From: Reticulascus tulasneorum
Taxonomy: Eukaryota > Ascomycota > Sordariomycetes > Glomerellales > Reticulascaceae
Assembly: GCA_001557505.1 (NCBI GenBank)
Contig: LSAX01000002.1
Span: forward strand, 1,860,001 to 1,924,000
Direction: 5' to 3'
DNA: 64,000 bases
A program made the translations under genes and the position numbers. The notes below the pieces were generated by a model that made no database searches, was not told where the DNA came from, and worked only from the letters and a program-made list of their open reading frames with translations. Shown here piece by piece: positions 1 to 10,978 of this stretch (positions are counted from its first letter, which is position 1; the number at the start of each line of letters is the position of its first letter).

Positions 1-1865
1 GGAACAGAGCTGAGGATGTTGCCGCCTGGAGCTGAGATATCTGGTTTGAGGTCCAAATCGTAAGTCGGACCCCAAGAGGTAAACTGGTCTGGCCGTCCAC
101 CCGCCGAGTTGTAAGAACCAACCGCATGGTTAGGGAACTGAGAGAAATCGACCGTGATGCTGCCGCCTGCTTCAAGAGTCTTGAGAATAGTTTCACCGGA
201 AGGCTTGTCCACCATAATGGCATCTGACTCGAAGTAGTATGGATACGGTGGGTTGGTAGGGTCGAAGGGTTGATCATTGTTGTAGATTATAATGTACTCG
301 GCACCATACGGCAGAGTATTGTCCTGGATATCCGAGACCCAACAATCGCTCCGAGGGACAGCCACGACCTTGCCAGTAAAGTTGTAATCGCCAGCTGGGA
401 GCGGGGTGCATCCGTCAGAATTATCGGGAAGCGAAACCAGCGGCCAGTCCTTGATGGTCCATGGTTGGTAATCGCGCCATTGTATGTACCCCAAAGTAAC
501 AGTGTTGGGAGCATCGCTAACAGTCAGTGTCGCCTTGAACGGGAGGGCAGGCACAGTGGTAGCCTGTACGGATGCAACTCCGAGAACATTCTTGCCTGCA
601 GCGCCGGAGCCGAGGAAAAGTGGTCCGTCATAACCTTCATTTCCAGCTGATATCGTGACAACAACACCCTCATCGACGATACGTGATGCGACGGTTGCCC
701 ATGCGCCAGTACCCCAGCCGTTTGGCGAACCTATCGAAGAAGTGATGATATCGACCTGTTGGACCATCGTTAGTGGGACGGTGATGTACAGCTCGCTCGA
801 TGGTGCTACATACGCCAGCCTCAAATGCCAATAGAAAAGCCTCAATTAGAGTATCTTCATCAGTGCCGCCCTGTTCGGAGATTCAGTAAGGGTGAAACCA
901 GGCCAAAACTAGGAGCGGATCATCTTACCGCGATGGTGAACACCTTGTATGATAAGAGAGTAGCCTCGGGGGCGACACCAGAGTACCTGGGAGGGTCAGA
1001 ATTTGTTCGTGAAATGCAGGGTTTTCTCACATATGCCTTACCAATCTGATTTCCCAGCGATTATACCGGCGACGTGGGTGCCATGCCCGTTGGTATCATA
1101 GGGATCATCGTCCGGCTCTTTTTCATAACGATAGTTTCCTGGAGCCCAGTCTATGTTTGTAAGTTTCCGTTATTGATCTTGTTGAGTAGAGTTACTCACA
1201 CCCATCACCCACAAGATCATAGCCACCAGCAACCTTGTAACCAGGCCCAAAGCCTCCACCGAGCTAGTTTTCATCAGCAACAATGTCAACGAAGTTCCAA
1301 AGCTCGCGAGTAGCATCCACTTACAGCCGGGTGAGTATAGTCTGTGCCCGTATCGACGATTGCAATCTTCACGCCCTTACCAAAGTATCCCGCTGCATGT
1401 GCCTTGTCGACTCCAGTAGAGTTGTGTACTGTGTAATTCTGAGCGCTATAATCACTGCCAAAGGATTCCTTGACAACCAGAGGCGCGAGTTGAATCCTTG
1501 CTGCTGGCCAGGCTTGAGCAACCTCATCATGAACAATGAGAGTGTCAAAATTCTCTATCTCCGACTCCATACTAAAACCAGTGAAGACATCGGATTTGAA
1601 GGTCTTGAGCACCGTACTTCCTTCGCTGGCTCCCAGTTTCGCCGACAGAGCATCGACATCAGTACCCTTGCATGCGTCAGCTGTTTGAGCAAGTAGTATC
1701 TGAGGCCTATAGTGCAAGGCTCGACCCGACTTGACATACAGGAGTTACTTCAATAATATAACGCTTTGTGCCTGGCGCATCTGCCGTGGTAGTTCCGTCT
1801 TGGCGTCGGGTAAGGGCCGTTGTACCCCCGGCAACCGAGAGCGCGAAGAGAGCGGAACGGAGCAT
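1..1865 (-). CDS. Secreted subtilisin-like serine protease (S8), 3' end beyond window
   Basis: The start at 1865 opens a signal-peptide-like N-terminus (MLRSALFALSVAG). A first intron lies at 1681-1739. Exon 2 (1325-1680) carries an I9-type propeptide and then the catalytic Asp region (VKIAIVDTGTDYTHP). After further short introns comes the catalytic His region (NGHGTHVAGI, about 1045-1080). The long exon at about 1-765 encodes the oxyanion-region segment (TISAGNEG), a protease-associated-type insert and the start of the final catalytic segment (KPDISAPGGNILS). The catalytic Ser (GTSMA-type motif) lies to the left of position 1, so activity cannot be confirmed here. The domain order of propeptide, split S8 domain and PA insert matches fungal extracellular pyrolysin/minor-extracellular-protease types, which degrade external protein. 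Internal exon edges between 765 and 1325 are approximate. Confidence 0.9.
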
Positions 1866-2587
1866 CTTGAGCAGCGCCTAATTATCCCGTGGGTGGGTTG
1901 CAAGTGTCGATGGTACAGACGCTATGGAGGCACACATACCAGGCACCGCCTAGACTTTATAGCACGCGCAATAGACTGCTATTTTGTCTGCACTCAACCT
2001 AGGGAAAGAGGTGGTGGTGTTTGATATGCCGTGCCATGTTGCACCAACGACTCCCAATCTGGGAAGTACAAGAGAATGCAAGAAATTTGGGAGTCTCAAT
2101 GAAGAAAGTCAGGAACAAGGACGATAGATAAGGTTGTGTATTCTGAACAGTATGCAAGGGCTTAAGTACAGCGGCTCGTATCCTGCAAGAATACTGGCGA
2201 ATGAGCTAATAGAATTTCTTGCCTATAAACCTGGACCTCTCAGTATTTACGGGCCTGTCTTGGAGGACTCCTAAATTGAGAAGAGCGGGCATCCGTCATT
2301 GGGTGTAGCATGCCGGTGTGACGCAAAATTGATAAGGGGTGACACACAATAGGCTATTTGCGTACAGATCCGTAAGGTGACACTCTCAAAAGCCAACAGC
2401 CCAATGACCTCGTGCAAAAATGCGGCTGACCTTCTTCTCTTAGAGTTGTATATGGCAGCACGTCATACACATAAGCCTTAAACGGTGCCACGTTCGCCTG
2501 GACCACGCGATGTCTAGGTTAAATACGTCCAACTTTCTCCGCATTTAGCACCACCATGAGGCGTTCCCGATTGAGAGTACGTGTGAG
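1866..2587. other. Intergenic, upstream of the subtilase
   Basis: No gene, RNA or repeat was recognised. The stretch next to 1865 presumably holds the subtilase promoter. ORFs here are short and have no protein-like composition. Confidence 0.5.
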
Positions 2588-3141
2588 CTAGCATCCTGTT
2601 GAATTTGACAACACCAAAAAGCCTAGGATTACCCCTGAGACAGTAGTACTCGTGGACTCTGTTGCCTCGCGGTTACTGTTTGATAGGGCTCGGGTAGCAG
2701 TTCGCACAAGCACAGGAATAACGGGTGGCGTTTGGACTTGCACGCTGCTGGAGATGCTAAAAGAAACATCTTCGCCGATGGTTATTGATTATTTAGTCGG
2801 AGCTCGATTCCCGTGAGTTGGACTTGGCGGGACAAAAGCCACAGATAAGAGCAAAAGCGTAGAAATTTGATACTTACGTCGTAATTAAGATGGCTGGCGA
2901 AAGAGCCAACATCTTCCTTGCTGAAGGATCTAACACCTTTAGACTTTCCAAACTTGGTTTAGTCATCAAGCATAGACGAAGGGCACACCGACAGATAACC
3001 GTTTCCGATACGCGTATTGCTATCGGCATCACGAGATCCGCAGCCAAGACTGGGCCCGACACCTGCCCTCCATGGCGACATGTTCAGAGTACTCATAGTG
3101 CAACGCATGAGGTAGAACAGTAAGTCAGCAAGGTCTTTCAT
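2588..3141 (-). other. Possible small gene with a C-terminal membrane helix (weak)
   Basis: On the minus strand, a stretch from about 2747 down to a stop at 2588 reads as a Ser/Thr-rich segment followed by a hydrophobic run (TVSGVILGFLVL), like the end of a fungal single-pass membrane protein. Upstream, a good splice donor (GTAAGT) sits at about 2878 after an open stretch that can start at 3141 or 3062. The joins do not give one clear reading frame and I recognise no family. This may be a small gene, a decayed gene or chance. Confidence 0.2.
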
Positions 3142-3398
3142 CCGACTAGCTATGTTCCTTTTCTGCCGTATTGCTCTCCGGGCGCAGAATTAAGGGCATT
3201 TGTATCTGGATCCAGCACAACAGATCCGTACCGAAGCCGCTACGTGGGCTTTTGACAGCGCTTTCGCGGTCCTTCAATAGCTTCCGCATTCACCGGGTGC
3301 CGGGTTGGTTGGTATTAGGCAGAGCTCTTCCAACCACCCAATGCTATGATAGACGCGACTGTGTTTCGACGTTGATATGCAGCAAGCCAAACGAGCTC
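3142..3398. other. Short spacer downstream of the YdeI/OmdA gene
   Basis: Nothing recognisable. It contains the 3' flank of the minus-strand gene ending at 3399. Confidence 0.4.
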
Positions 3399-4100
3399 CT
3401 AAGGCGGCTTTGCTGCTTTCCTGCGAGTCGACACCCTTGTAGCAGCCACGGGTTTATTGGGAGTTGTCGGTTTTTTGTTGGTTTTGGCTCGCAGGGCTTT
3501 CGAAGGCGCGGCTTGTGATGCTACCTTCTGTGGGTAGACGGTCTCGTGGCGAGCAAGCTTTTCGACAAATTCGGCGATTAGACGGGCGCGGGTCTCGGGA
3601 CGTTTTGCGTTGGTTGTACGCAAGATGACAGCGAACCGGTTCTGGCTCGTCAGGGTCTCGAAGAACACGGCGGCTACCGGGTTCGCGGCGATTGCAGTGG
3701 CAAGGTCCTCGGGGACCGATTTGTCGGAGACTCGCTGGTACGCGGCTGCCCAGCGGCCATCGGACTTCGCGCGCTCGACCTCGCGCAGCCCGGCATCGGT
3801 CATATCGCCGCTTGCGACGAGCTCAGCAACTAGGTCCCGGTTGCGTTGGGACCATATGCTTCGTGCCTTTCGCGGGGTGAAGATCTGGAGGAAGTGCGTA
3901 TCGTCGAGAGCGTTGCGCCGGCTGTCGATCCAGCCGAAGCATAGAGCGACCCGCACAGCTTCATCCCAGGAAGGGCTTGTATGGCCGGAGCCCTTCTTGG
4001 CTAGAGCGAGTCGGATTCCTGTCGCATCTGCGTGATGGTCCGTCAGCCAGGAGCGCCATTCGGCGACGCTCTTCGGGTAGATTATGCTGTGTTGTGCCAT
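3399..4100 (-). CDS. YdeI/OmdA-family protein (bacteriocin-protection-like)
   Basis: Intronless, about 233 codons. The N-terminal part (PKSVAEWRSWLTDHH, SWDEAVRVALCFGWIDS, FTPRKARSIWSQRN) and the C-terminal OmdA-type segment (AKRPETRARLIAEFVEKLAR) match the YdeI/OmpD-associated family, which is widespread in bacteria and present in some fungi. Its biochemical role is not established. The Met at 4100 is preferred over the in-frame Met at 4148 because family members begin close to this point. A Lys/Ala/Pro-rich tail follows the domain. Base composition is visibly richer in GC, and the codons more uniform, than in the flanks. Together with the missing introns, this suggests a bacterial origin by old transfer, which I infer rather than prove. 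Confidence 0.85.
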   Translation of the reverse strand: MAQHSIIYPKSVAEWRSWLTDHHADATGIRLALAKKGSGHTSPSWDEAVRVALCFGWIDSRRNALDDTHFLQIFTPRKARSIWSQRNRDLVAELVASGDMTDAGLREVERAKSDGRWAAAYQRVSDKSVPEDLATAIAANPVAAVFFETLTSQNRFAVILRTTNAKRPETRARLIAEFVEKLARHETVYPQKVASQAAPSKALRAKTNKKPTTPNKPVAATRVSTRRKAAKPP

Positions 4101-4709
4101 TCGAAAACGTGTCTGAGTATGAAACCTGAGTCGTGGAATACGAAGCATGAATTTCTGGTAAACGGCCTAGCTCTACCATTTGATTCAGGGCAAAGAATGG
4201 GTGTTGGGCGTCGAAAGGTCTTCGTCGTTGGTTGGGGGAAATCTGCTGAGTCAGCTGGTTCACGATGGCCGACGCGACTGACGCGATTTCGCCACGTCAA
4301 GAGCTTGACGGCCGCGCACTGCCAAAGCAACCACCCAATTAAGGTCGTCAGCTTGCTACGGAGAAAGAACACAGGCTCCAATAACCTGGAGTGGGCGTCT
4401 CATCAAAGTTTTCTACATCATAGAGCTGGCCGTCTTGATCATGATGGCGATCTTCTTACCAGTAAGACAGGAATCATTCGGCGAGGCCCCATTATTTGAC
4501 CTTCTGAAGAGCTGGAAATTTGGAGTGGTGGGCACTGTGACTGGAGTGCGAGTACGAGTACGCCAAACACACTTACTACAATTAGAAGGATGGCTGGGGT
4601 CAATTTCTTTAGCTCGCCGTACACCCTTCTCTCTTCCCTCCTATTAATCACTCTAAAAGGGAGAGATCATCGCCATCGCAAGATCTAGACGTGGGCAGAT
4701 TGCATCCCA

Positions 4710-5240
4710 TTGAGTAGAAGAGCATCATCTCCCATCCAAGTACCCTCATCGCCAGCAAGTATGGCTCCTCCATCTGCATCAGCAACAGCATCGATCCCTT
4801 TTGCCTACCGCCTCCTTATCACAACTATCGAACCCGTCTGTGCGGTATTGGGTGCACTCGTTGCCTTTTGGGCACCTGGCCAGTACCTCACGACGATGAC
4901 CCGCCACGCTGTGCCATTCGCCGCGGATACCACATTCCTTTACACCGAGCTCGGAGGGGCGTGGCTGTACTTTGCTTTCAATGAAGCAGTGGTACTCCGA
5001 CTCTACGACGACCTCCGTCTCTGGCGAATTCTGTGTTTGGGAATGCTGCTCAGTGATGTAGCCTACTGCCACAGTGGTGCTCAGGCGGTTGGAGGATGGG
5101 GGGAATGGAGCGCATTGGAGAATTGGACAGTGGAAGATTGGACAGTTCTCGTGACTACCGCGCCCATGGTTTTGGTGCGAATCTTGATCGTCCTGGGCAT
5201 CGGGGTGAAGGCCTCACCGCCACACGGGAAGACTGGATGA
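4710..5240 (+). CDS. DUF7704-like four-helix membrane protein
   Basis: Single exon, 176 codons from 4710. A second in-frame Met at 4761 would give a 159-residue form closer to the usual family length. Hydrophobic stretches around the LLITTIEPVCAVLGALVAFW segment, WLYFAFNEAVVLRL, ILCLGMLLSDVAYC and VLVTTAPMVLVRILIVLGIG predict four membrane helices. The pattern (FAYR near the start, WAPGQYL, a final helix with R-L) resembles a small fungal integral membrane family labelled DUF7704. Function is unknown. It is transcribed divergently from the YdeI/OmdA gene across about 600 bp. Confidence 0.75.
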   Translation: MSRRASSPIQVPSSPASMAPPSASATASIPFAYRLLITTIEPVCAVLGALVAFWAPGQYLTTMTRHAVPFAADTTFLYTELGGAWLYFAFNEAVVLRLYDDLRLWRILCLGMLLSDVAYCHSGAQAVGGWGEWSALENWTVEDWTVLVTTAPMVLVRILIVLGIGVKASPPHGKTG

Positions 5241-6028
5241 TATCTGACTGTCAGATTGTGGGATTTGATCGTGGATACTCTGACGGGTATCAGCCGTCCG
5301 TGCATTGCCGTCGCAGCCGCAAAGTCCGGTGCTCACGGAGGTCAAAGCAAATATCTGGATAGTACTACCTAATTCATTGTCTTCTGATCTGTACAACAGC
5401 CCAGGTATCTGATATCTGGGACACCCAGTGCACACGCGATTCGCCTGTACCTGATGCGAAAACGCACTTGTGGTGGGTGAAACCATGAGACACGGCCGCC
5501 ATCGAACCAAGTCAGATAGAGGAAGCATTAGATGTAAACTCGAACAAGTATCAAACAGACGCCAGTCGTTGCTTTCAGCCCTACTGGATCTCGACGTTCG
5601 CAACATATCTTCATTGGCTTCCCTGTGTCTGCCCACAGTCCTAAATTTAATCGCCAAGTAATAGCTCAAAGTGCGGGTCTATCCGGGGAACTCACCGCAC
5701 TAACGAAACCCCCACATAGTGGGAGGCACTCCATCCAATCCCGAGCTCACATCGTGGCTGAATCCCTTCATCAGTCAGCTTACGGGGCTGAGGGCTTAGC
5801 TCCACCTAGGCGGTGTTGAGCGAATTAGACGGGGCACTATTTAGGCTGCCAAGACCCGACAAGTCGAGAGCTGAAAGGGGCCCCTTGTCGACTATCACCG
5901 CAGCTTATATATTGTCAGATGGAACAGCCGTTTCCTGATTTTCGAATGTATTTAAAATGTGACAAGACAAAGGCTAATCGTGAAAACAGAGCAGCGTGCT
6001 TGTTTAATTATACCCATTACTCTGCCTG
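5241..6028. other. Intergenic between membrane protein and amylase
   Basis: No coding signal was recognised. The AT-richer end at about 5930-6028 is the likely amylase promoter. I found no exon here with a good donor that would add a signal peptide to the amylase. Confidence 0.45.
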
Positions 6029-7764
6029 ATGGCTCAACGAAGAGCTAGGCCCTCTGCCTTAACCGCACATGACTGGACCAAACAATCCATATACCAAGTC
6101 CTCACCGACCGGTTTGCAAGGAGCCATGAGCCAACCAATGAACCTAAGGATCCAGCGGGCTACTGTGGGGGGACATGGCGAGGGCTGACCGATAAACTTG
6201 ACTACATTCAAGGAATGGGGTTTACGGCGGTACGATGACTACTTCGAAACGTGTACTCCCAGAGGCTAACTGGCCTAGATCTGGATATCCGGGATTGTCA
6301 CTCAGATCGAGGCACCAGGTAACCGGGACGGGTTTGTGTCCCCGGCATGCTCCAAGTACTTCAAGACAGCTGACTCAACCGCTCTACCATAGCGATAGCT
6401 ATCACGGATACTGGCCTAAAGACTTTGATGGACTGAATAGTCACTTTGGGTCGTCAGAGGATTTATTAGCGTTGTCCAATGCATTGCACAGTAGGGGCAT
6501 GGTATGAATTTGTTCCTTACGATGGTCCAGATGTCATAGCTAACCAATCTAGTACTTCATGGTGGATATTGTTGTGAATCACATGGCATACCCTGGTCGC
6601 CGTGTCAACGTTGATTATAGCACACTCAAACCCTTCAACCTCAAAGGATATTTTCACCCTCCTCTCGAAATAAACTACTCAGATCAAACATCCGTGGAGC
6701 AGGGGTGGCAGGGAAGCGACAATGTCGCACTTCCTGATCTACGGACAGAACACCCTGTCGTTCGAGACTTTTTCAACCAGTGGATCACGAAATTGGTGTC
6801 CACCTATAAGATCGATGGACTACGTGTTGACAGTGCCAAGCATCAAGAGAAGTCGTTCTGGAATGGATTCGGCAGAAGTGCTGGTGTCTTCATGATGGGG
6901 GAAGTCTACGAAGGAGACCCTGTCAAATTCTTACCATATCTCGACGTGCTGCCCGGATTGCTGAACTATCCCGTATGGTACTGGCTTCAGCGAGCTTTTC
7001 AATCCACTAGCTCTACCATGCATGAGCTGGCTTCCGGGCTCGCCTATATGAAGAGCAACACGACAAGGACTAACTACCTTGGGACGTTTTTAGAGAACCA
7101 TGATCAGGCACGTATGCCTTCATGGACAAGCCAATCCGGTGATACAGCTTTGATTAAGAATGCGATCGCACTTACCATGCTGATGGACGGCATACCCGTC
7201 ATTTACCAAGGCCAAGAGCAAAAGTACAGCGGAACAGGCATTCCCAGCAACCGAGCGCCTGTATGGTTATCGGGTTATGACACTCAGAGCGAGCTTTACA
7301 GCTGGGTTGCCTCGTTGAACCAAATTCGAAATACCGTCATTTTTCAGAGTGATGCCTACGTTACATCCCAGGCGACTCCTTGGGTAATCGATGACCACAC
7401 CATAGCTTTACAAAAGGGCGTCCCAGGCCACCAAGTAGTCAGCATCTTCAACAATATTGGATCCCACGGGAGCAGATACACTGTCAAAGTAATGTCGGCC
7501 GATTCAGGATTCGCCGCAAACCAAGAACTAGTCGACGTGATGAGTTGCGCAGTCTATACAACAGATACGCATGGAAACTTGTCATTTTCAATGGATAGCC
7601 TACCAAAAGTATTCTACCCACTATCTCGACTACATGGGACGGGAATCAGCGCCTCTGTTACTGAGATGAGCAGATCCTATCAGCCTGCTAGTCCGGTTAG
7701 TCCCAGCAAACGCACATTTGACTTGCTACGCAATGCCTTCTCCCGACGAAGTAATTTGCGATAG
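6029..7764 (+). CDS. GH13 alpha-amylase (Taka type), no visible signal peptide
   Basis: Four exons: 6029-6229, 6279-6331, 6393-6501 and 6553-7764, about 524 residues. The joins restore the Taka-amylase order WI...GDSYHGYWP...[14 protein letters not shown]. The GH13 conserved regions are all present: region I DIVVNH, region [11 protein letters not shown] with the nucleophile Asp, region III GEV with the acid/base Glu, region IV ENHD with the third carboxylate. The substrate would be starch or another alpha-1,4-glucan. The protein begins only about 16 residues before the segment that aligns with the start of the mature secreted enzyme, and that leader ([16 protein letters not shown]) is polar, so this is either a cytosolic enzyme or a model missing an upstream exon. 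A basic tail follows domain C. Confidence 0.9.
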
Positions 7765-8005
7765 CTTAACATCCACCAATCATGTTGAAACGACCATGTC
7801 TCATGATAATATCAAACGCTTGTACTATGGGTGTTGAAACTACACATGTCATTCGCAAATTTGATTTGGTATTTCTTCAGCTACTTGTGGTGCTGCTGAC
7901 TTGGGTGCATGTTCAGAATACTACAATCTGGGCGGGCTAGCAACAAGGGTTGGAGTCTGGTGTTGCTCGGTGTGCTGTACTAAATTACAAAGTCTGTGAT
8001 CATGC
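7765..8005. other. Convergent 3' flanks of amylase and dioxygenase
   Basis: AT-rich spacer between two convergent genes. It presumably holds both polyadenylation regions. No other feature was seen. Confidence 0.5.
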
Positions 8006-9251
8006 TTAGATATGGTTCAGGCCAAGTGCAGTCCTTCGAGACGTGCTTTGTGGATCAAGATACGGTCTCTCTCCCAGACCAACCGCCCGATTTCCAAATC
8101 TCTCGCCTTGATCATCATAATCAAAGGTAGCGGTGTGGAAGACGCTGCGATTGTCCCAGATTGCTACACAATCAAGGTTAGCATTTGTGATACGCTAGCA
8201 AGATTCGGACATACCAATATCATTCGGGTTCTTCCACTTCAGCCGCACCTGCAAGTCGTGGTTCTTGTACACGAGCTCGAGGAACCAGTCAAGAAGGTGT
8301 TTGCTCTCCTCTGCTGTGACTGCATTGATATGTTTCACGTGCCCGCCGACGGGAAAGATACTCTTCCAGCCTGTGACGGGGTTCGTGCGCACAAGTGGAT
8401 GAACGGCCCTGAGAGCGGTACCAACATTTTCAGGAGCACCTCTCTCCTTGTCGTAGAGCTTGAAACCAGCACGTTCGGCAACCTCCCGGAAGCCAGGCTG
8501 ATCGAATGTCACGCTAAGCCCCTCAAGGAACTTTTGGTAGGGTTCGCTGATGCGATCGTAGATCTCATAGCCAGATGCCCATAGAGTGTCTAGGTCCTAC
8601 GTTAGCATCGACAATGCTTGGCCAAAAGTCCTATTACTCACCGCCTCCAGTCTTCGGCAACTCAACAAGACGCAAAGAGGAATAGTCTGCGGGCACGGGC
8701 TCAAAGGCGATATCACTATGCCATTGAGCGGTGGCCTGCTTCTTGGGACTCAGCTCCTCTACTCCGGGCTTCCTGTAGAACTTCTTGTGCTGAGCCGAGC
8801 TGATGGTGCTTATTTCCGGATCCTGACCGCCAAGTTCTCTTTCGGAGTTGAGAACTGGATGAATGTGAAGCTTTGAAGTGGCTGGCCGACCAGACAGCTC
8901 GCCGAGACGGAGAATCAACTGCTTCTGCAGATCATTCGTCAGGTTGTCCTGGGCACGGAAAAAGACAACGCCCCGCTGTGAGACTAACTCAAGTGTCAGC
9001 AATCATTGTCTCTGGAGACCAGATTCCAATGTGTTCTCACTTGTGATGGCTAAATCTCTCAATAGCTCGTCCGCATTGGGAGCATTGAGCCAATCAACCA
9101 GGTTTGCAGTTGGAAACTCTCGACCAATCACGGTCGTAGAATCAAACGATTCATAGCTATCCAATGCGCCAGACAACTGCAAGGGTTCGCGGTGGACCCC
9201 CTTGGCGACGGCAGGGGAGGAGTTCTCAACTTCAAGTGCCGAGGGTGCCAT
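8006..9251 (-). CDS. TauD/Jlp1-type alpha-ketoglutarate-dependent sulfonate dioxygenase
   Basis: Four exons on the minus strand, joined at about 8992-9037, 8583-8635 and 8175-8210. The Fe(II)/2-oxoglutarate facial triad is complete: His and Asp in QWHSDIAFEPVPADY, distal His in SVFHTATFDY. The co-substrate-binding Arg sits in GLGERPYLDPQS. The family oxidises taurine and other alkylsulfonates with 2-oxoglutarate and O2, releasing sulfite for sulfur assimilation; S. cerevisiae Jlp1 is the best-known fungal member. Translation probably starts at 9251 (MAPSALEVE); an in-frame Met at 9269 is possible. The gene diverges from a Dal5/Soa1-type transporter, supporting a role in sulfonate use. Related enzymes act on herbicide-like or other substrates, so the exact substrate is open. 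Confidence 0.9.
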
Positions 9252-10978
9252 GATGACTGTTGATAACAAAAGGGGTACAGGTCTCTTATTCCTGCTGTTT
9301 ACTGGTTCGGATCTTCACACAACTAGATTCTGTTCGTAGCGCAGCCATGTCGCCACTGAGAGGAATCGCGAACTTTTATACCATTGGAATCTAGGCATCA
9401 TTTCATGCTAACGAAGCTCGTCAGAACCGTCGTCAGTCGCGAAGATGCCTTGCATTCGCCTGTTCTGTGGGGATACCCCGCAATCGATACGCGGACAGAT
9501 GATTGCATGGTCCCCCATGATGGAAGAGCTCGATGATATTTCGTGATCGATATACCATACCAATCATGATTGCGTCGTTCGCGGTCGGATGGTGCGATTG
9601 GACCCAACCCCCATATCGCCGGAGTTGATCCGACCAATCACCACTCCTCTATTTCATGCAATCTTTAGCCAGCGCCAGTCCTACGCTCGTTACTCCCATC
9701 AGAAGAAATAAATTCAGCTCATCAGATGAGAAACAGCCGCAGCATCATGGGTTTATTGGCATCCACGTGGGGGAGACCCCAGAAATCGGACGTGGCTTAC
9801 CAACGCCAAAGTGCTTGTTAGTCTTGGCTCTTCGTCTCGGCCACGCAAAGCCCGTTATCTCCATCTATTTAACAGCTTGGGGTTCGACATAACATGAAGG
9901 TGGCCAATCCCCTCTCTTGAAGTTATCGACAGCCCATCTCAGGGTCGCTTGCGTCAATCGCAAGGTTGATGGCGATGATGCCTAGCTTGCCGTACAACCG
10001 TACCTTTGGTACTCTGGGCTCTGAGCCTCGGATATCGCACCAACAAGGTCTTTCTCGCGGCATCTGGGCATCTTTCCGGCAAGCCACTAGACTCTCTGTT
10101 GAGTTGTTGTAAATTTACCTTCCCGACACAATTGCCAGGAATTTCGAGTTCTATTAAGTTCTGCTGCAGGAGATTATTGAATGTGCCGCTCGTGGGCCTT
10201 GTCTTATGCATCCTCGACTCTCATATATGCGGTAACTGCAATCTATCTGAAAATTTTAACTTATGGAGCGGGGGAATATTATCTCCCACAAGATCTTCTT
10301 CCCAGTGGCCCGTTCTAGTCATGCTTGTGACTTAAAAGGTGGCGAGATGACCTCCGGCTGCCCCGTTTCCAAGAGATCTATCTAGACAATACACGTGTCG
10401 ATCCCGAGGACCGCCGCGCCCAGGCCTCGTTCAATCAACGGCCCAGAGCACGGCTTGTGGGGGTGAGACCCGACAGTTCGGACTATTCGGTACGTGGTGG
10501 TGTGCTGTTCCCTGGTCTCGGGCTCAACATGTAAGGTAGGATATGCAGCTGAACCGAGATCTTACCACTGACATGATGGGATACTTTGCAGACTCACTGT
10601 TTTATATCCCGCAACAGGACTAATCGGGACGGGATGCTGGTCCCCGTTCGCGAGATATCACATACTGGCTGTCTATTTGTGGCTGAAATTCTTTCTCTCA
10701 CACACCCTTGTGCATGCTCGACCCAGGATTCTGGGCCCATCTAATTGCAGCCTCTTTTTTCACACCAGGGACGTGATATTGTGGAGTCGTTTCGCCATTC
10801 TTGCAGCTGCCGGACCCAATGGCGAGCTATTGTCACTAACAAGGGTTGTTATTCTTCACATATTGTCCTTGAAGATAAATTAAGAACCCTACCCCCGTGC
10901 CAAACTTACTTGGCATGAACAGCCAGGCCTTTGGGTATCATCAGCCGCTCCCCTTTGCTGAAGCATTCTGACGGCATC
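9252..10978. promoter_or_regulatory. Bidirectional upstream region between dioxygenase and transporter
   Basis: A 1.7 kb region separates two divergently transcribed genes with linked likely functions and contains no convincing ORF. I could not pick out a defensible binding site for the sulfur regulator (Cys-3/MetR) by eye. Co-regulation is inferred from the gene arrangement only. Confidence 0.45.

Noticed and set aside
6231..6400. Apparent disruption of the amylase between 6230 and 6400
   Set aside because: Two short introns with consensus ends rebuild the conserved WI...GDSYHGYW segment.
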